A stretch of DNA of 64,000 nucleotides from an uncultured Ruminococcus sp. (GTDB taxonomy: Bacteria > Bacillota > Clostridia > Oscillospirales > Ruminococcaceae): the NCBI GenBank assembly GCA_902786965.1, contig CADAEJ010000004.1, positions 34,387-98,386 of the forward strand, in the 5' to 3' direction. Both the position numbers and the translations under genes were made by a program. The notes under the pieces are model-generated. The model worked only from the letters and a program-made list of their open reading frames with translations, did no database searches and was not told the origin of the DNA. Of the stretch, positions 1-8,375 are shown in pieces. Numbering within the stretch: the stretch's first letter is position 1; each line of letters starts with the position of its first letter.

Positions 1-536
1 TTTGTGACCCTTGCGTGAGTCGGGCAGCCGCCCTGCAAGAGCTTTATATCCTTATCGGGACAAGCCTTTTGCACGAAAGAACCGAGGTTGCAGTCGGGAA
101 TGAAAAGTATCTTTTTCGCATCCATATTCTTGACTATCTTCACCGCAGAGGACGAGGTAACGCAAACGTCGCAGACCTCTTTGAGCGCGGCGGTGGTATT
201 TATGTAGCAAACGACCTTCCTGTCAGGCTCTTTTGCCTTTATCGCGCTTATCATTTCAGCGTCCATCTGCTCTGCCATAGGACAGCCTGCCTGACGGTTT
301 GCAAGGTAGACGTGCTTATCGGGCGAGAGCATTTTTGCGGTTTCAGCCATAAAATGCACGCCGCACATAATGATATTCTTATTATTCACCTTTGCGGCTT
401 GGACAGACAGTTTATACGAATCGCCCGTTATATCGGCGATCTCGACTATCTCCTTCGCCTGATAGCTATGCGCGAGTATGCAGATGTCCTTTTCCTGTTT
501 AAGCTCGATTATCCTGCGCTGAATATCTCTTATCAT
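1..536 (-). CDS. nadA: Quinolinate synthase NadA, 3'-truncated by window edge
   Basis: Quinolinate synthase condenses iminoaspartate with dihydroxyacetone phosphate in the cytosol, using a [4Fe-4S] cluster, for de novo NAD synthesis. The first 178 codons are present and the C-terminal part lies beyond position 1. Visible family motifs are ILAHSYQ near residue 20, ADITGDSYKLS, the MCGVHFMAETAKML segment, the GCPMAEQ motif with the first conserved Cys, and a CYINTTAALK stretch. The ATG at 536 overlaps the coaX stop as ATGA, so the two are translationally coupled and nadA is the third gene after panT-like and coaX. The antisense ORF over the same span is a shadow. Confident family call. Confidence 0.93.
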   Translation of the reverse strand, partial: MIRDIQRRIIELKQEKDICILAHSYQAKEIVEIADITGDSYKLSVQAAKVNNKNIIMCGVHFMAETAKMLSPDKHVYLANRQAGCPMAEQMDAEMISAIKAKEPDRKVVCYINTTAALKEVCDVCVTSSSAVKIVKNMDAKKILFIPDCNLGSFVQKACPDKDIKLLQGGCPTHARVT

Positions 537-1318
537 GATCCTGTCCTCGCTGACTCGTTATTTTTGTTGTAGATGAGCATAAGTCCCTTTAAGAGCAGAT
601 CCTCGTCAAGTGTGATCTGCGTTTTGCAAAGCGGCACGACAACAGGTGCAAGTCCGCCTGTTGCAACGACCGTGCAATCTCTGCCTATCTCCTGCTTTAT
701 CCTGTCGCAGATGCCGTCGATAGAGCCTGCGCTGCCGTAGAGGATACCGCCCTTTATGCAATCGACCGTATTGGTGCCGATAAGCTTTTTGGGCTCTTCA
801 AGGGCTATCCTTGGCAGCTGTGAGGTGCGGCTTATCAGCGAATCGTGCGATATCATGATGCCCGGCATTATCATTCCGCCGAGGTAGTTTTTGCCCTCGT
901 CAATGACCGATAGCGTGGTGGCTGTGCCCATATCAATGATTATCATAGGCGCTTTATACTCGTTTATGCCCGCTACTGCATCAACAACGAGGTCGCTGCC
1001 CAGCTGTGCGGGGTTATCTATTTTTATCGAAAGACCTGTTTTCATACCAGGTCCCACGACCTTGCACCTGACTCTTGCATACTTTTCTACCGCCGCTTTG
1101 ACGGTGTTTGTTATAGTAGGCACGACCGACGAGATTATCGCCCCGTCTATCTGCGTGCTGTCATATCCGTTCATTTCAACGGCGGTACGCAGCGTGACCG
1201 CATATTCAAGGTCGGTCGCTGTGAGGCTGGTGGATACCCTCTCTCTGAAAAGTATCCTGCCTTCATCGCAGCAGCCAAGAACTATGTTTGTATTTCCGAT
1301 ATCAACTGCAAGTATCAT
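533..1318 (-). CDS. coaX: Type III pantothenate kinase CoaX
   Basis: CoaX phosphorylates pantothenate with ATP, the first step of CoA synthesis, in the cytosol. It is an ASKHA-fold enzyme of 261 aa, normal for the family. Motifs seen are DIGNTN at residues 6-11, GSD at 107-109 and DMGTATT at 129-135. It lies between the pantothenate-type ECF transporter gene upstream and nadA downstream. The spacing (13 bp to the former, 4-bp overlap with the latter) indicates one operon. With divergent coaBC nearby the locus covers uptake and three CoA steps. High confidence. Confidence 0.95.
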   Translation of the reverse strand: MILAVDIGNTNIVLGCCDEGRILFRERVSTSLTATDLEYAVTLRTAVEMNGYDSTQIDGAIISSVVPTITNTVKAAVEKYARVRCKVVGPGMKTGLSIKIDNPAQLGSDLVVDAVAGINEYKAPMIIIDMGTATTLSVIDEGKNYLGGMIMPGIMISHDSLISRTSQLPRIALEEPKKLIGTNTVDCIKGGILYGSAGSIDGICDRIKQEIGRDCTVVATGGLAPVVVPLCKTQITLDEDLLLKGLMLIYNKNNESARTGS

Positions 1319-1331
1319 ACTCTATCTCCTG

Positions 1332-1958
1332 TCAGGCGGTTTTGCCTTTGATTATCCCTGCCTTTGTAAGCCCTATTGCCACCGCAGAGCCTACGATGGT
1401 CGCAACTATCATCTCTACAACTGCGTTGAAGCCCACAAAGGTTATTATGAACCAGATGACGTTCTTGCTGCCCATTTTCTCCTCCATATAGCCTGTATTG
1501 CCAAAGAGGAGCACGAGCGCGGTCATAAACAGTGCGGTGTTTGAAAAGGCGGTCATAAAGCCTGCTACTGCGCCGCCTACGCCGTTATTTGAGAGCTTTC
1601 TTGCTGCCCTGAACGAATAGCCTGCGATGATGCCCACAAGCACTCTTGGCAGAAATCTCTGCACGAATGCGAAGAATGGATTGATGTCAAACAGCGCTGC
1701 GCCCATTGCGCTGGGGACGCCGATGTTGATACACTGCAAAAAGCTGAAAAGTCCGAACACTCCGCCGATTATGCCGCCGCCGAGCGGTCCGCAGGTGATG
1801 CCCGCAACTGCCACGGGGATAACGTTGAGCGTTATTACCAGCGGTCCTACGGGGATAGAGCCGATAGGCGTGAACGAGAAGATCATTACCAGTGCGGTCA
1901 TAAGGCCAAGCACTACCAGCTGACGAACGTTGAATGGTTTCTTTACATTTGTTTTCAT
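1332..1958 (-). CDS. ECF transporter S component, probably pantothenate (PanT-like)
   Basis: A 208-residue integral membrane protein with about six hydrophobic segments (starting LGLMTALVMIFSF) and the TLNVIPVAVAGITCGPLGGG region typical of PF12822-type ECF substrate-binding S subunits. These bind a vitamin outside and work with shared EcfA/A'/T energising subunits encoded elsewhere. Pantothenate specificity is inferred from the downstream coaX; riboflavin-type relatives cannot be excluded from sequence alone. The start at 1958 is chosen because AAGGAGG lies just upstream; the longer open frame into the leader has no support. About 180 nt of 5' leader separates it from a TATAAT box at 2142-2137. 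Confidence 0.85.
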   Translation of the reverse strand: MKTNVKKPFNVRQLVVLGLMTALVMIFSFTPIGSIPVGPLVITLNVIPVAVAGITCGPLGGGIIGGVFGLFSFLQCINIGVPSAMGAALFDINPFFAFVQRFLPRVLVGIIAGYSFRAARKLSNNGVGGAVAGFMTAFSNTALFMTALVLLFGNTGYMEEKMGSKNVIWFIITFVGFNAVVEMIVATIVGSAVAIGLTKAGIIKGKTA

Positions 1959-2239
1959 AACGAAAACCTCCTTAATGTTATTATTCCTGCGGTGCAGGAT
2001 ACAATACAGCGCACGTTCCCGATCATTTCCCTGCGCGGTATGCAAAGTCAGACTTGACGGGGTCAATATCTGCTTTAGCGCGCTTTTTCGGGCTTTTTCG
2101 GCAAAATGCGCGGAGTTTTCCCAAAACTCCGAAAACATTATAGCACACTTTTTTGAAAAAAGCTATATCTTTTTAGGAAAAACTATGTTATAATATAAAC
2201 CAAGACGAAAAAATCCCTATGATTTGGAGGAATTTCACA
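1959..2239. promoter_or_regulatory. Divergent promoter region between panT-like gene and coaBC
   Basis: No gene fits here. On the minus strand a perfect TATAAT lies at 2142-2137, without a good -35. Just downstream in the transcript is an 8-bp hairpin GGAGTTTT-CCC-AAAACTCC (2112-2130), then about 150 nt of leader with a further CCTGC/GCAGG stem before the Shine-Dalgarno. I do not recognise it as a known riboswitch. On the plus strand a TATAAT lies at 2189-2194, 46 bp before the coaBC start, also with a weak -35. Confidence 0.55.
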
Positions 2240-3427
2240 ATGCTTAACGGAAAAACAGTCGTTCTTGCGGTAACAGGCTCTATTGCGGCATACAAGATGG
2301 CAAATGTCGCGAATATGCTCAAAAAGCTCGGTGCTGACGTTCATGTGCTTATGACGCAAAACGCCACACAGTTTATAAATCCCATAACCTTTGAAACGCT
2401 CACGCAGCACAAGTGTCTTATCGACACGTTTGACCGCAATTTCCAGTACAGCGTTGAGCATGTTGCGCTTGCAAAGGCGGCGGACATCGTACTTATCGCG
2501 CCTGCTTCTGCAAACGTCATCGGAAAGATAGCTCACGGTATCGCTGACGATATGCTCACGACTACGGTTATGGCCTGCCCGTGCAAAAAGCTTATCGCCC
2601 CTGCGATGAACCACAATATGCTGCACAATCCCATTGTTGAGGACAACATTAAAAAGCTTGCGGCATACGGCTACGGCATAATAAATGCGGACAGGGGCAT
2701 GCTCGCAAACGGCGATATCGGTGACGGGCGGCTTCCCGAGGAAAATGTGCTGGTGGAGCATATCCTCAAAGAGATAGCTTTTGAAAAAGACCTTGAGGGC
2801 AAAAAAATACTCGTTACAGCAGGTGCAACGAGAGAGCCTATCGACCCTGTGAGGTTTATAACAAATCACTCCAGCGGAAAAATGGGCATAGCGCTCGCAA
2901 GGGCGGCTATGCAGCGCGGCGCGCAGGTCACGCTGGTATGCGCTCACTGCGATGTGGAGATGCCGATGTTCGTTGATGTGGTCAGCGTGCAGACCGCGCA
3001 GGAGATGTTTGATGCGGTCACGCAGCGCTCGGACGAGCAGGACATCATCATCAAGGCGGCGGCTGTTGCAGACTACACGCCTGCGGTCACGGCTGACAGC
3101 AAGCTGAAAAAGTCCGACGGCGATATGAAGATAGAGCTTATGCGCACAAAGGATATACTCAAAACTCTCGGTGAGGACAAGCGCGAGGGACAGATCATCT
3201 GCGGATTTTCGATGGAAACGGACAACGTGCTTGAAAACTCGCGCGCAAAGCTTGAAAAGAAAAACTGCGATATGATCTGTGCAAACTCGCTGCGCACGCA
3301 GGGTGCGGGCTTCGGCACGGACACCAATGTTATAACGATGATAACAAGGGACGGCTGCGAGGAGCTTGAGCTGATGAGCAAGCAGGATGCGGCTCACAAG
3401 ATACTTGACAAGCTCAAAACGCTGTGA
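2240..3427 (+). CDS. coaBC: Bifunctional phosphopantothenoylcysteine decarboxylase/synthetase CoaBC
   Basis: Joins 4'-phosphopantothenate to cysteine (CoaB, C-terminal) and decarboxylates the product (CoaC, N-terminal, FMN) on the way to CoA. The start at 2240 (MLNGK) follows GGAGG at proper distance; an upstream in-frame ATG lies before the ribosome site. The 395-aa protein shows VTGSIAAYK at the N-terminus, the catalytic-His context VEHVALAKAAD (H74), APASAN, and PAMNHNM at 121-127; CoaB starts near residue 188 with ILVTAGATREPID and NHSSGKMG. Oddity: the flap motif usually LACG reads LANG, with Asn157 in place of the conserved catalytic Cys. Confidence 0.95.
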   Translation: MLNGKTVVLAVTGSIAAYKMANVANMLKKLGADVHVLMTQNATQFINPITFETLTQHKCLIDTFDRNFQYSVEHVALAKAADIVLIAPASANVIGKIAHGIADDMLTTTVMACPCKKLIAPAMNHNMLHNPIVEDNIKKLAAYGYGIINADRGMLANGDIGDGRLPEENVLVEHILKEIAFEKDLEGKKILVTAGATREPIDPVRFITNHSSGKMGIALARAAMQRGAQVTLVCAHCDVEMPMFVDVVSVQTAQEMFDAVTQRSDEQDIIIKAAAVADYTPAVTADSKLKKSDGDMKIELMRTKDILKTLGEDKREGQIICGFSMETDNVLENSRAKLEKKNCDMICANSLRTQGAGFGTDTNVITMITRDGCEELELMSKQDAAHKILDKLKTL

Positions 3428-4945
3428 TCAGCGCTTTTTGGAGGTATACATCCTCATCACCGCAAGGGCGGTGAGCAGCGCAGGCAGAACGGTGAACAGA
3501 TCCTTGAAGGCTGAATAGAGCGTCTGGTTATCTATAAGATGCACCTGACCTGTAAGCACGCCCTTTGAGGTCTGTATGCGCACCGACTGCACCTCGCCTG
3601 TGGGCTTTATTATCGCGGATATGCCGCAGTTGCCCGAACGCAGCAGGTACCTGCCGTTTTCTGCGGCACGCATTATACTGTGGCGAAAGTGCATCGAGCG
3701 TGCATAGCTGCCGCCGAACCAGCTGTCATTGCTGCACACGCACAAGATCTGTGCGCCCTGCGCGGCTTGCTTTCTGACGATCTCGGGGTAGACGGATTCG
3801 ATACAGATAACGCAGCCGATACTGCCAAGGGCGGTATCAAGCGGTCTGGTGTTGGTTTCATCGCTGCACTCGCACAAGGTAGATGCACCGAACAAAAACG
3901 CAAGCGGTATCTTTTCGCCGAAGGGCACAAGCACCTGCTTGAAGTACGGCTCGCTGACGTTGCCGCTGCTGTCTACCGCATACAAGGCGTTGTACTCATC
4001 ATCGCCGCGGCGGTAAAAGCAGCCGTTGATGACCGTTGCGCCGCACCCTCTGGCAAGTGACGAAACGAGCCTGAACTCGTCGGCATTTTCATCATAGCCC
4101 ATTGGCACGGCGGTTTCGGGCAGCACGACTATATCGGCGCTCGTTATCTCTGCTGCGGTGATTATTCTTTTGTATGAACGGGCGCAGTCCCACGCGGAGC
4201 AGCTTTGCTTTTTGCTTCCCTCGACCTCGTCCTGCGCGACTGCTGCGGTTATCTGCGGCGAGCTTTCGCAGATGCGTTCAAAGCGCGACATCGAAAAGTA
4301 TCCGTAGCCTACCCACGCGGCGAGGACTGCGGCAAGGCTGACAAGTGCGGGCAGACGCTTTTTGCACTTAAAGGCAAGTGCGGCAAGTCCGCTGACGCAA
4401 AGCACAAGCACGGTCACGGCGCGGCAGCCGATAAGGTTGGCAGGCTGCAAAAGCAGCGGCTTTGATGTGACGCTCAGCCACACGGCAGACCACGGGAACG
4501 AAAGCAGAGGTATGTTTTCCTGCAGCCACTCACCGCCTGCGACAAGCAGCGCAAGGGTCACGACATCGTACAGCTTATCACGGCGCAGGTATGTGAAAAG
4601 GCACACGGGCGCAAGCATCACAAGGCACTCCCACACGGTCAGTGCAGCGACGGCAGCAAGCAATAGCAGCAGCGAAAGCGCTCTGTTCATATTTATCTGT
4701 CGGTGCAGCGTCAGCAAAAAGGCAAGCTGATAAAAATAATAGGGCACAAAAAAGCAGGCAAAGCTTTTGACAAATCCGCGGCGGCTGCGGTACCTGCAAA
4801 GCGCGTACATTATCGGAGCAAAGCTGAAAAGCGCCACAAGCGGCAACTCAAAGGTCGATTGCAAAAGGGCGCACCAAAGGCCTGTCAGCGAAAGCAGAAG
4901 ATATTTATTATTGAGCTTGATAACGATCTTTCTTATAGTATCCAT
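3428..4945 (-). CDS. lnt: Apolipoprotein N-acyltransferase (Lnt-like)
   Basis: A protein of about 505 aa with roughly six hydrophobic N-terminal helices followed by a nitrilase-fold domain. The triad contexts are visible: Glu in VLPETAVPM, Lys in KQVLVPFGEK and Cys in GCVICIESVYPE, plus NDSWFGGS and the ENGRYLLRSGNCG region typical of Lnt. In diderms Lnt adds the third acyl chain to lipoproteins on the outer face of the membrane. Its presence in a presumably monoderm clostridium is worth noting. The start at 4945 is uncertain: no clear ribosome site precedes it, and a 29-residue longer frame is open. Divergent from cca. Confidence 0.85.
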   Translation of the reverse strand: MDTIRKIVIKLNNKYLLLSLTGLWCALLQSTFELPLVALFSFAPIMYALCRYRSRRGFVKSFACFFVPYYFYQLAFLLTLHRQINMNRALSLLLLLAAVAALTVWECLVMLAPVCLFTYLRRDKLYDVVTLALLVAGGEWLQENIPLLSFPWSAVWLSVTSKPLLLQPANLIGCRAVTVLVLCVSGLAALAFKCKKRLPALVSLAAVLAAWVGYGYFSMSRFERICESSPQITAAVAQDEVEGSKKQSCSAWDCARSYKRIITAAEITSADIVVLPETAVPMGYDENADEFRLVSSLARGCGATVINGCFYRRGDDEYNALYAVDSSGNVSEPYFKQVLVPFGEKIPLAFLFGASTLCECSDETNTRPLDTALGSIGCVICIESVYPEIVRKQAAQGAQILCVCSNDSWFGGSYARSMHFRHSIMRAAENGRYLLRSGNCGISAIIKPTGEVQSVRIQTSKGVLTGQVHLIDNQTLYSAFKDLFTVLPALLTALAVMRMYTSKKR

Positions 4946-5004
4946 ACCATAAGTTTGCCCTGACGGGCAGCATTTAATCACTACACACAAAGGAGATGAC
5001 ACGC

Positions 5005-6339
5005 GTGAAGATACAAATCCCCCAATACGCACAGACCGCTATAAAGGCGCTTCACGCACACGGGTATAAGGCATATATCGTCGGCGGCTGTGTGAGAGAC
5101 GCGCTGCTTGGCAAGGTGCCTGATGATTACGACATCTGCACCGACTGCACGCCGAGCGAAATGAAAAAAGTCTTTGCAGACTTTACGACCATTGAAACAG
5201 GAATAAAGCATGGCACGCTCACGGTGCTTATCGACCGCGTGCCTGTTGAGATAACGACCTTCCGCAGCGACGGGACATACAGCGATCACCGCAAGCCCGA
5301 CAGCGTGAGATTTGAAAAGGATCTGGGCGAGGACTTGAAGCGCAGGGACTTTACCGTGAACGCGCTTTGCTACAACGACAGCGAGGGCATAGTGGATATG
5401 TTCGGCGGGATAGGCGACATTGACGGCAGGATAATACGCTGCGTGGGCAGACCGCAGGAGAGGTTTGACGAGGACGCGCTGCGCATTCTGCGCGCTATGC
5501 GCTTTTCATCGGTGCTTGGATTTGAGATAGAAAGTGCGACTGCGGCGGCTATACACGAGCAAAAGGAGCTTTTGCGCAAGATATCTGCGGAGAGGATAGC
5601 GAGCGAGCTGAAAAAGCTGCTCTGCGGGCAGGACGCTGCACGGATACTGCTTGATTACCGCGATGTTATGGCGGTAGTTATCCCGCAGCTTGAGCCCTGC
5701 TTTGACCTTGCACAGAACAATCCGCACCACTGCTATGACGTTTACACGCACATATGCAAAAGCGTGCAGAACATTCAGCCCGACTGGGTGCTGCGCTTTG
5801 TTATGCTTTTGCACGACATCGGCAAGCCGCTTGTGCACACAAGGGACGAAAACGGCACGGATCATTTCAAGACGCACCCGATAAAGAGCGCACAGATCGC
5901 TCACGAGGTCACAGCGGCACTGAAGCTTGACAACAAGTCCCGCAGCAGGATACACGCACTTGTGCTTGAACACGACAACAGGATATCATCGGCAAAAAAG
6001 TCGGTAAGAAGATTTCTGTCAAAGTATGATGCGGATTTTTTTGCAGACTATATGAAGGTAAGGCGCGCGGACACGCTCGCGCAGTCGGAGTACAAGCGCG
6101 ATGAAAAGCTCAGGGTGCTTGACGAGATCGAGCAGACGGCGAACGAGATCATCGCGCAGGAGCCTTGCCTGCACATAAGCGATCTTGCGGCAGACGGCGG
6201 TGACATTATGGCTCTGGGCTTGCGCGGAAAGCAGATCGGCGAGGCGCTGAGGTTCCTGCTTGAAGGCGTTGTTGACGAAAAAGTACAAAACGACAAGCAA
6301 AGTCTTATTGCTTATCTGAAGGAGAATTTTAATGAATAA
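5005..6339 (+). CDS. cca: CCA tRNA nucleotidyltransferase (class II, with HD domain)
   Basis: Adds or repairs the 3' CCA end of tRNAs in the cytosol. Motifs: GGCVRDALLG, the DDYDIC metal-binding DxD, the RRDFTVNAL motif, the R-rich segment around RPQERFDEDALRILRAMRF, and a C-terminal HD domain with LLHDIGKP that may give phosphodiesterase activity. I prefer the GTG at 5005 because AGGAG at 4991-4995 is nine bases upstream; the ATG at 4996 abuts that site. The result is 444 aa, the usual size. Its last 8 bp overlap the VanZ gene, suggesting an operon with VanZ and mtnN. A poly(A)-polymerase-like role is the only alternative. Confidence 0.92.
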   Translation: MKIQIPQYAQTAIKALHAHGYKAYIVGGCVRDALLGKVPDDYDICTDCTPSEMKKVFADFTTIETGIKHGTLTVLIDRVPVEITTFRSDGTYSDHRKPDSVRFEKDLGEDLKRRDFTVNALCYNDSEGIVDMFGGIGDIDGRIIRCVGRPQERFDEDALRILRAMRFSSVLGFEIESATAAAIHEQKELLRKISAERIASELKKLLCGQDAARILLDYRDVMAVVIPQLEPCFDLAQNNPHHCYDVYTHICKSVQNIQPDWVLRFVMLLHDIGKPLVHTRDENGTDHFKTHPIKSAQIAHEVTAALKLDNKSRSRIHALVLEHDNRISSAKKSVRRFLSKYDADFFADYMKVRRADTLAQSEYKRDEKLRVLDEIEQTANEIIAQEPCLHISDLAADGGDIMALGLRGKQIGEALRFLLEGVVDEKVQNDKQSLIAYLKENFNE

Positions 6340-6856
6340 GACGGCAAGGCTGATAGCTGCATTTTTACCGATGATAGCGGTATGTGCGGTAATATTCTGG
6401 TTTTCGTCGAACGCTGCGGAGGACTCGTCAAAGCAAAGCTCGGCGGTGGTGGACATCGTCAAAAAGGATATGTTCCCCGAGCTGAACGAGCTGGACACAG
6501 AACGCGACACACAGATCGTTGAAGATGTGATCTCGCATATTGTGCGCAAGACGGCGCATTTCTCGATATACACTCTGCTTGGCATATGCGCTTTCGGCGG
6601 ATACCGGTTTTTAAAGAAAAAGCACTTGCGGTTTCTTGCGGCGTGGGGGACGGCAACCGTTTACGCGGTGAGTGATGAGATACATCAGCACTTTGTTCCC
6701 GGGCGCTCGTGCGAGCTGCGCGATGTGTGTATCGACTCGGCAGGCGCGGCGCTGGGCGCGGGGATATGCCTTGCGGCAGTGCTTCTGGCGGCATACCGAA
6801 GATACGCAAGATCAAAAGAAAATAACAAGACTGACAACAGGGAGGACTTAAAATGA
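6332..6856 (+). CDS. VanZ-family membrane protein
   Basis: A 174-aa protein with an N-terminal transmembrane helix (residues 6-24), two or three more helices and the VanZ-family signatures: VRKTAHFSIYTLLG near residue 70 and DEIHQHFVPGR followed by RDVCIDSAGAALG. VanZ of Tn1546 gives low-level teicoplanin resistance, but most chromosomal homologues have no proven role. It overlaps the end of cca by 8 bp and its stop overlaps the mtnN start as ATGA, so the three are co-transcribed. AAGGAG precedes the start. Function beyond the family is unknown. Confidence 0.85.
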   Translation: MNKTARLIAAFLPMIAVCAVIFWFSSNAAEDSSKQSSAVVDIVKKDMFPELNELDTERDTQIVEDVISHIVRKTAHFSIYTLLGICAFGGYRFLKKKHLRFLAAWGTATVYAVSDEIHQHFVPGRSCELRDVCIDSAGAALGAGICLAAVLLAAYRRYARSKENNKTDNREDLK

Positions 6857-7542
6857 CAGGTATTATAACGGCAATGAACTGCGAGGCGGCGTACCTCGAA
6901 AGCGTGATGAAGGACACGGAGAAAAAGAAGATCGGTGCGTGGGAGTTCACCACCGGTAAAATTGGCAGCACGCAGCTTGTGCTTGCAGTATGCGGCATAG
7001 GCAAGGTATTTGCAGGCTCCTGCGCACAGACGATGATAACAAGCTTTGGCTGCACGCACATTTTCAACGTAGGTGTTGCAGGCTCGCTCGACCCGAAGGT
7101 GAAGATCGGCGATATTGTCTGCGCGGCGGCGGCTGTTCAGCATGATATGGACACCTCGGCTATCGGCGACCCGATCGGACTTATCTCGGGGATAGATCTT
7201 GTTGAGCTTCCCTGCGACGAGGCTTTTGCTGCTGAATTTGAGCAATTTCTTGCAGGGCAGGGCAAGGCTCTTTGCAAAGGCATTATCGCAACGGGCGACA
7301 AGTTCATCAAGCTCGGTGCGGACAAGAAGTTCATAGCAGACACATTCGGCGCTTGCGCGTGCGAGATGGAGGGCGGTGCAGTTGCGCAGATCTGCTGTGC
7401 AAACGGCGTTAAATGCAGCGTGATAAGAATTATAACCGACAACGCAGACGAAAGCTCGGGCGAGCAGTACACGGTAAATCTTGATGAGTGCGCGGTATCG
7501 CTTGCAGATCTGTTTGCCAAATATTTGACCTCGCGCGGATAA
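6853..7542 (+). CDS. mtnN: 5'-methylthioadenosine/S-adenosylhomocysteine nucleosidase
   Basis: Cleaves MTA and SAH to adenine plus the thioribose or ribosylhomocysteine, clearing SAM by-products in the cytosol. The 229-aa protein has ITAMNCE at the N-terminus (E11 matching the catalytic acid of the E. coli enzyme), NVGVAGSL, the CEMEGGAVAQ segment with the ribose-binding Glu, and RIITDNADES holding the general-acid Asp. The ATG overlaps the VanZ stop by 4 bp. A hairpin with a T-run follows at 7557. High confidence for the family; other PNP-superfamily nucleosidases are less likely. Confidence 0.92.
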   Translation: MTGIITAMNCEAAYLESVMKDTEKKKIGAWEFTTGKIGSTQLVLAVCGIGKVFAGSCAQTMITSFGCTHIFNVGVAGSLDPKVKIGDIVCAAAAVQHDMDTSAIGDPIGLISGIDLVELPCDEAFAAEFEQFLAGQGKALCKGIIATGDKFIKLGADKKFIADTFGACACEMEGGAVAQICCANGVKCSVIRIITDNADESSGEQYTVNLDECAVSLADLFAKYLTSRG

Positions 7543-7556
7543 CACACAGGCATAAC

Positions 7557-7606
7557 AAAAGCACCACGGGACAGCTTGAAATAAGCTTTCCTGCGGTGCT
7601 TTTTTA
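7557..7606. terminator. Probable bidirectional terminator
   Basis: AAAAGCACC pairs with GGTGCTTTTTT around a large partly paired loop containing GCTT/AAGC. A-rich and T-rich flanks on each side let it serve both mtnN (plus) and the convergent nucleotidyltransferase gene (minus). Confidence 0.75.
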
Positions 7607-7620
7607 CTGCAAAAATATAT

Positions 7621-8367
7621 CTAACGATCCGAGAACTTGTTAACAAGAGCAAGATACTCGTTCCAGTTGCCCATATCTGTCCACGAGCCTTCTGACACGG
7701 GAAAAGCACCAACTCTTTCTTTCTTATCCGTCACAAGCTTTATCAGATCAGGCATATCAAGGAACTTATCGTCCTCGATCAGCTCAAGTACCTGCGGCTG
7801 AAGAACATACATACCCGTGTTCACCTGAAAGACCAGGTCGGGCTTCTCTCTCATTTTTTCTATGACACCGTCAACGATAGTTTCGATCGTTCCGTACGGG
7901 ATATGTACGGTTTTTACCGCTGTTACGACAGTTATCATATTATGGTTGCTCTTGTGATATTCAACGAGGTCATGCAGATCAATATCCACCAGTGTATCAC
8001 AGTTGGTGACAAAAAAAGGTTCGTTGATCCTGCCTTTAAGAAGATAAAGTGAACCGCCTGTCCCCAAAGGTTTACTCTCCTGGATATACTCAATATCCCA
8101 CTGCGGTCTTTTTTCAAAATACTGCTTGATAGTTTCCACCATATAATTGACAGAAACATACGTCCTCTTGCAGCCTGCCGCATTGAACCTTGTCATTATC
8201 TCTTCAAGGATAGTTTTATCCGAGATCGGTATCAACGGCTTTGGTATCACATTGGTCAGCGGCAGCAGCCTGGTTCCCTTTCCTCCCGCCATGATAACAA
8301 CAGGATTATCTATCTGATGCGAATATGCCCTCTCTGCTGACGGAAACAACTGCTCCCATTCGATCAC
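7621..8367 (-). CDS. Sugar-1-phosphate nucleotidyltransferase
   Basis: NTP_transferase-family enzyme making an NDP-sugar. It shows IMAGGKGTRLLPLT, then IPKPLIPI (nucleotide binding and the KP motif), PLGTGGSL, and the metal site in VTNCDTLVDID. About 248 aa, lacking the left-handed helix domain of longer family members. The start is unclear: no Met lies between the domain and upstream sequence, and the frame stays open to 8580, running through the C-terminal remnant of a sugar transferase. I used GTG at 8367 provisionally. The protein may be translated as a fusion tail or by re-initiation. It belongs to the surface-glycan group with 8376-10234. The exact sugar is unknown. Confidence 0.8.
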   Translation of the reverse strand: MIEWEQLFPSAERAYSHQIDNPVVIMAGGKGTRLLPLTNVIPKPLIPISDKTILEEIMTRFNAAGCKRTYVSVNYMVETIKQYFEKRPQWDIEYIQESKPLGTGGSLYLLKGRINEPFFVTNCDTLVDIDLHDLVEYHKSNHNMITVVTAVKTVHIPYGTIETIVDGVIEKMREKPDLVFQVNTGMYVLQPQVLELIEDDKFLDMPDLIKLVTDKKERVGAFPVSEGSWTDMGNWNEYLALVNKFSDR

Positions 8368-8375
8368 ATCACAAA

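Noticed and set aside
15..572. A 185-codon plus-strand open frame
   Set aside because: Antisense shadow of nadA, whose minus-strand motifs are clear.
2183..3397. A 404-codon open frame on the minus strand
   Set aside because: It is antisense to coaBC, which has all family motifs; its translation is rich in Arg/His/Cys with no domain.
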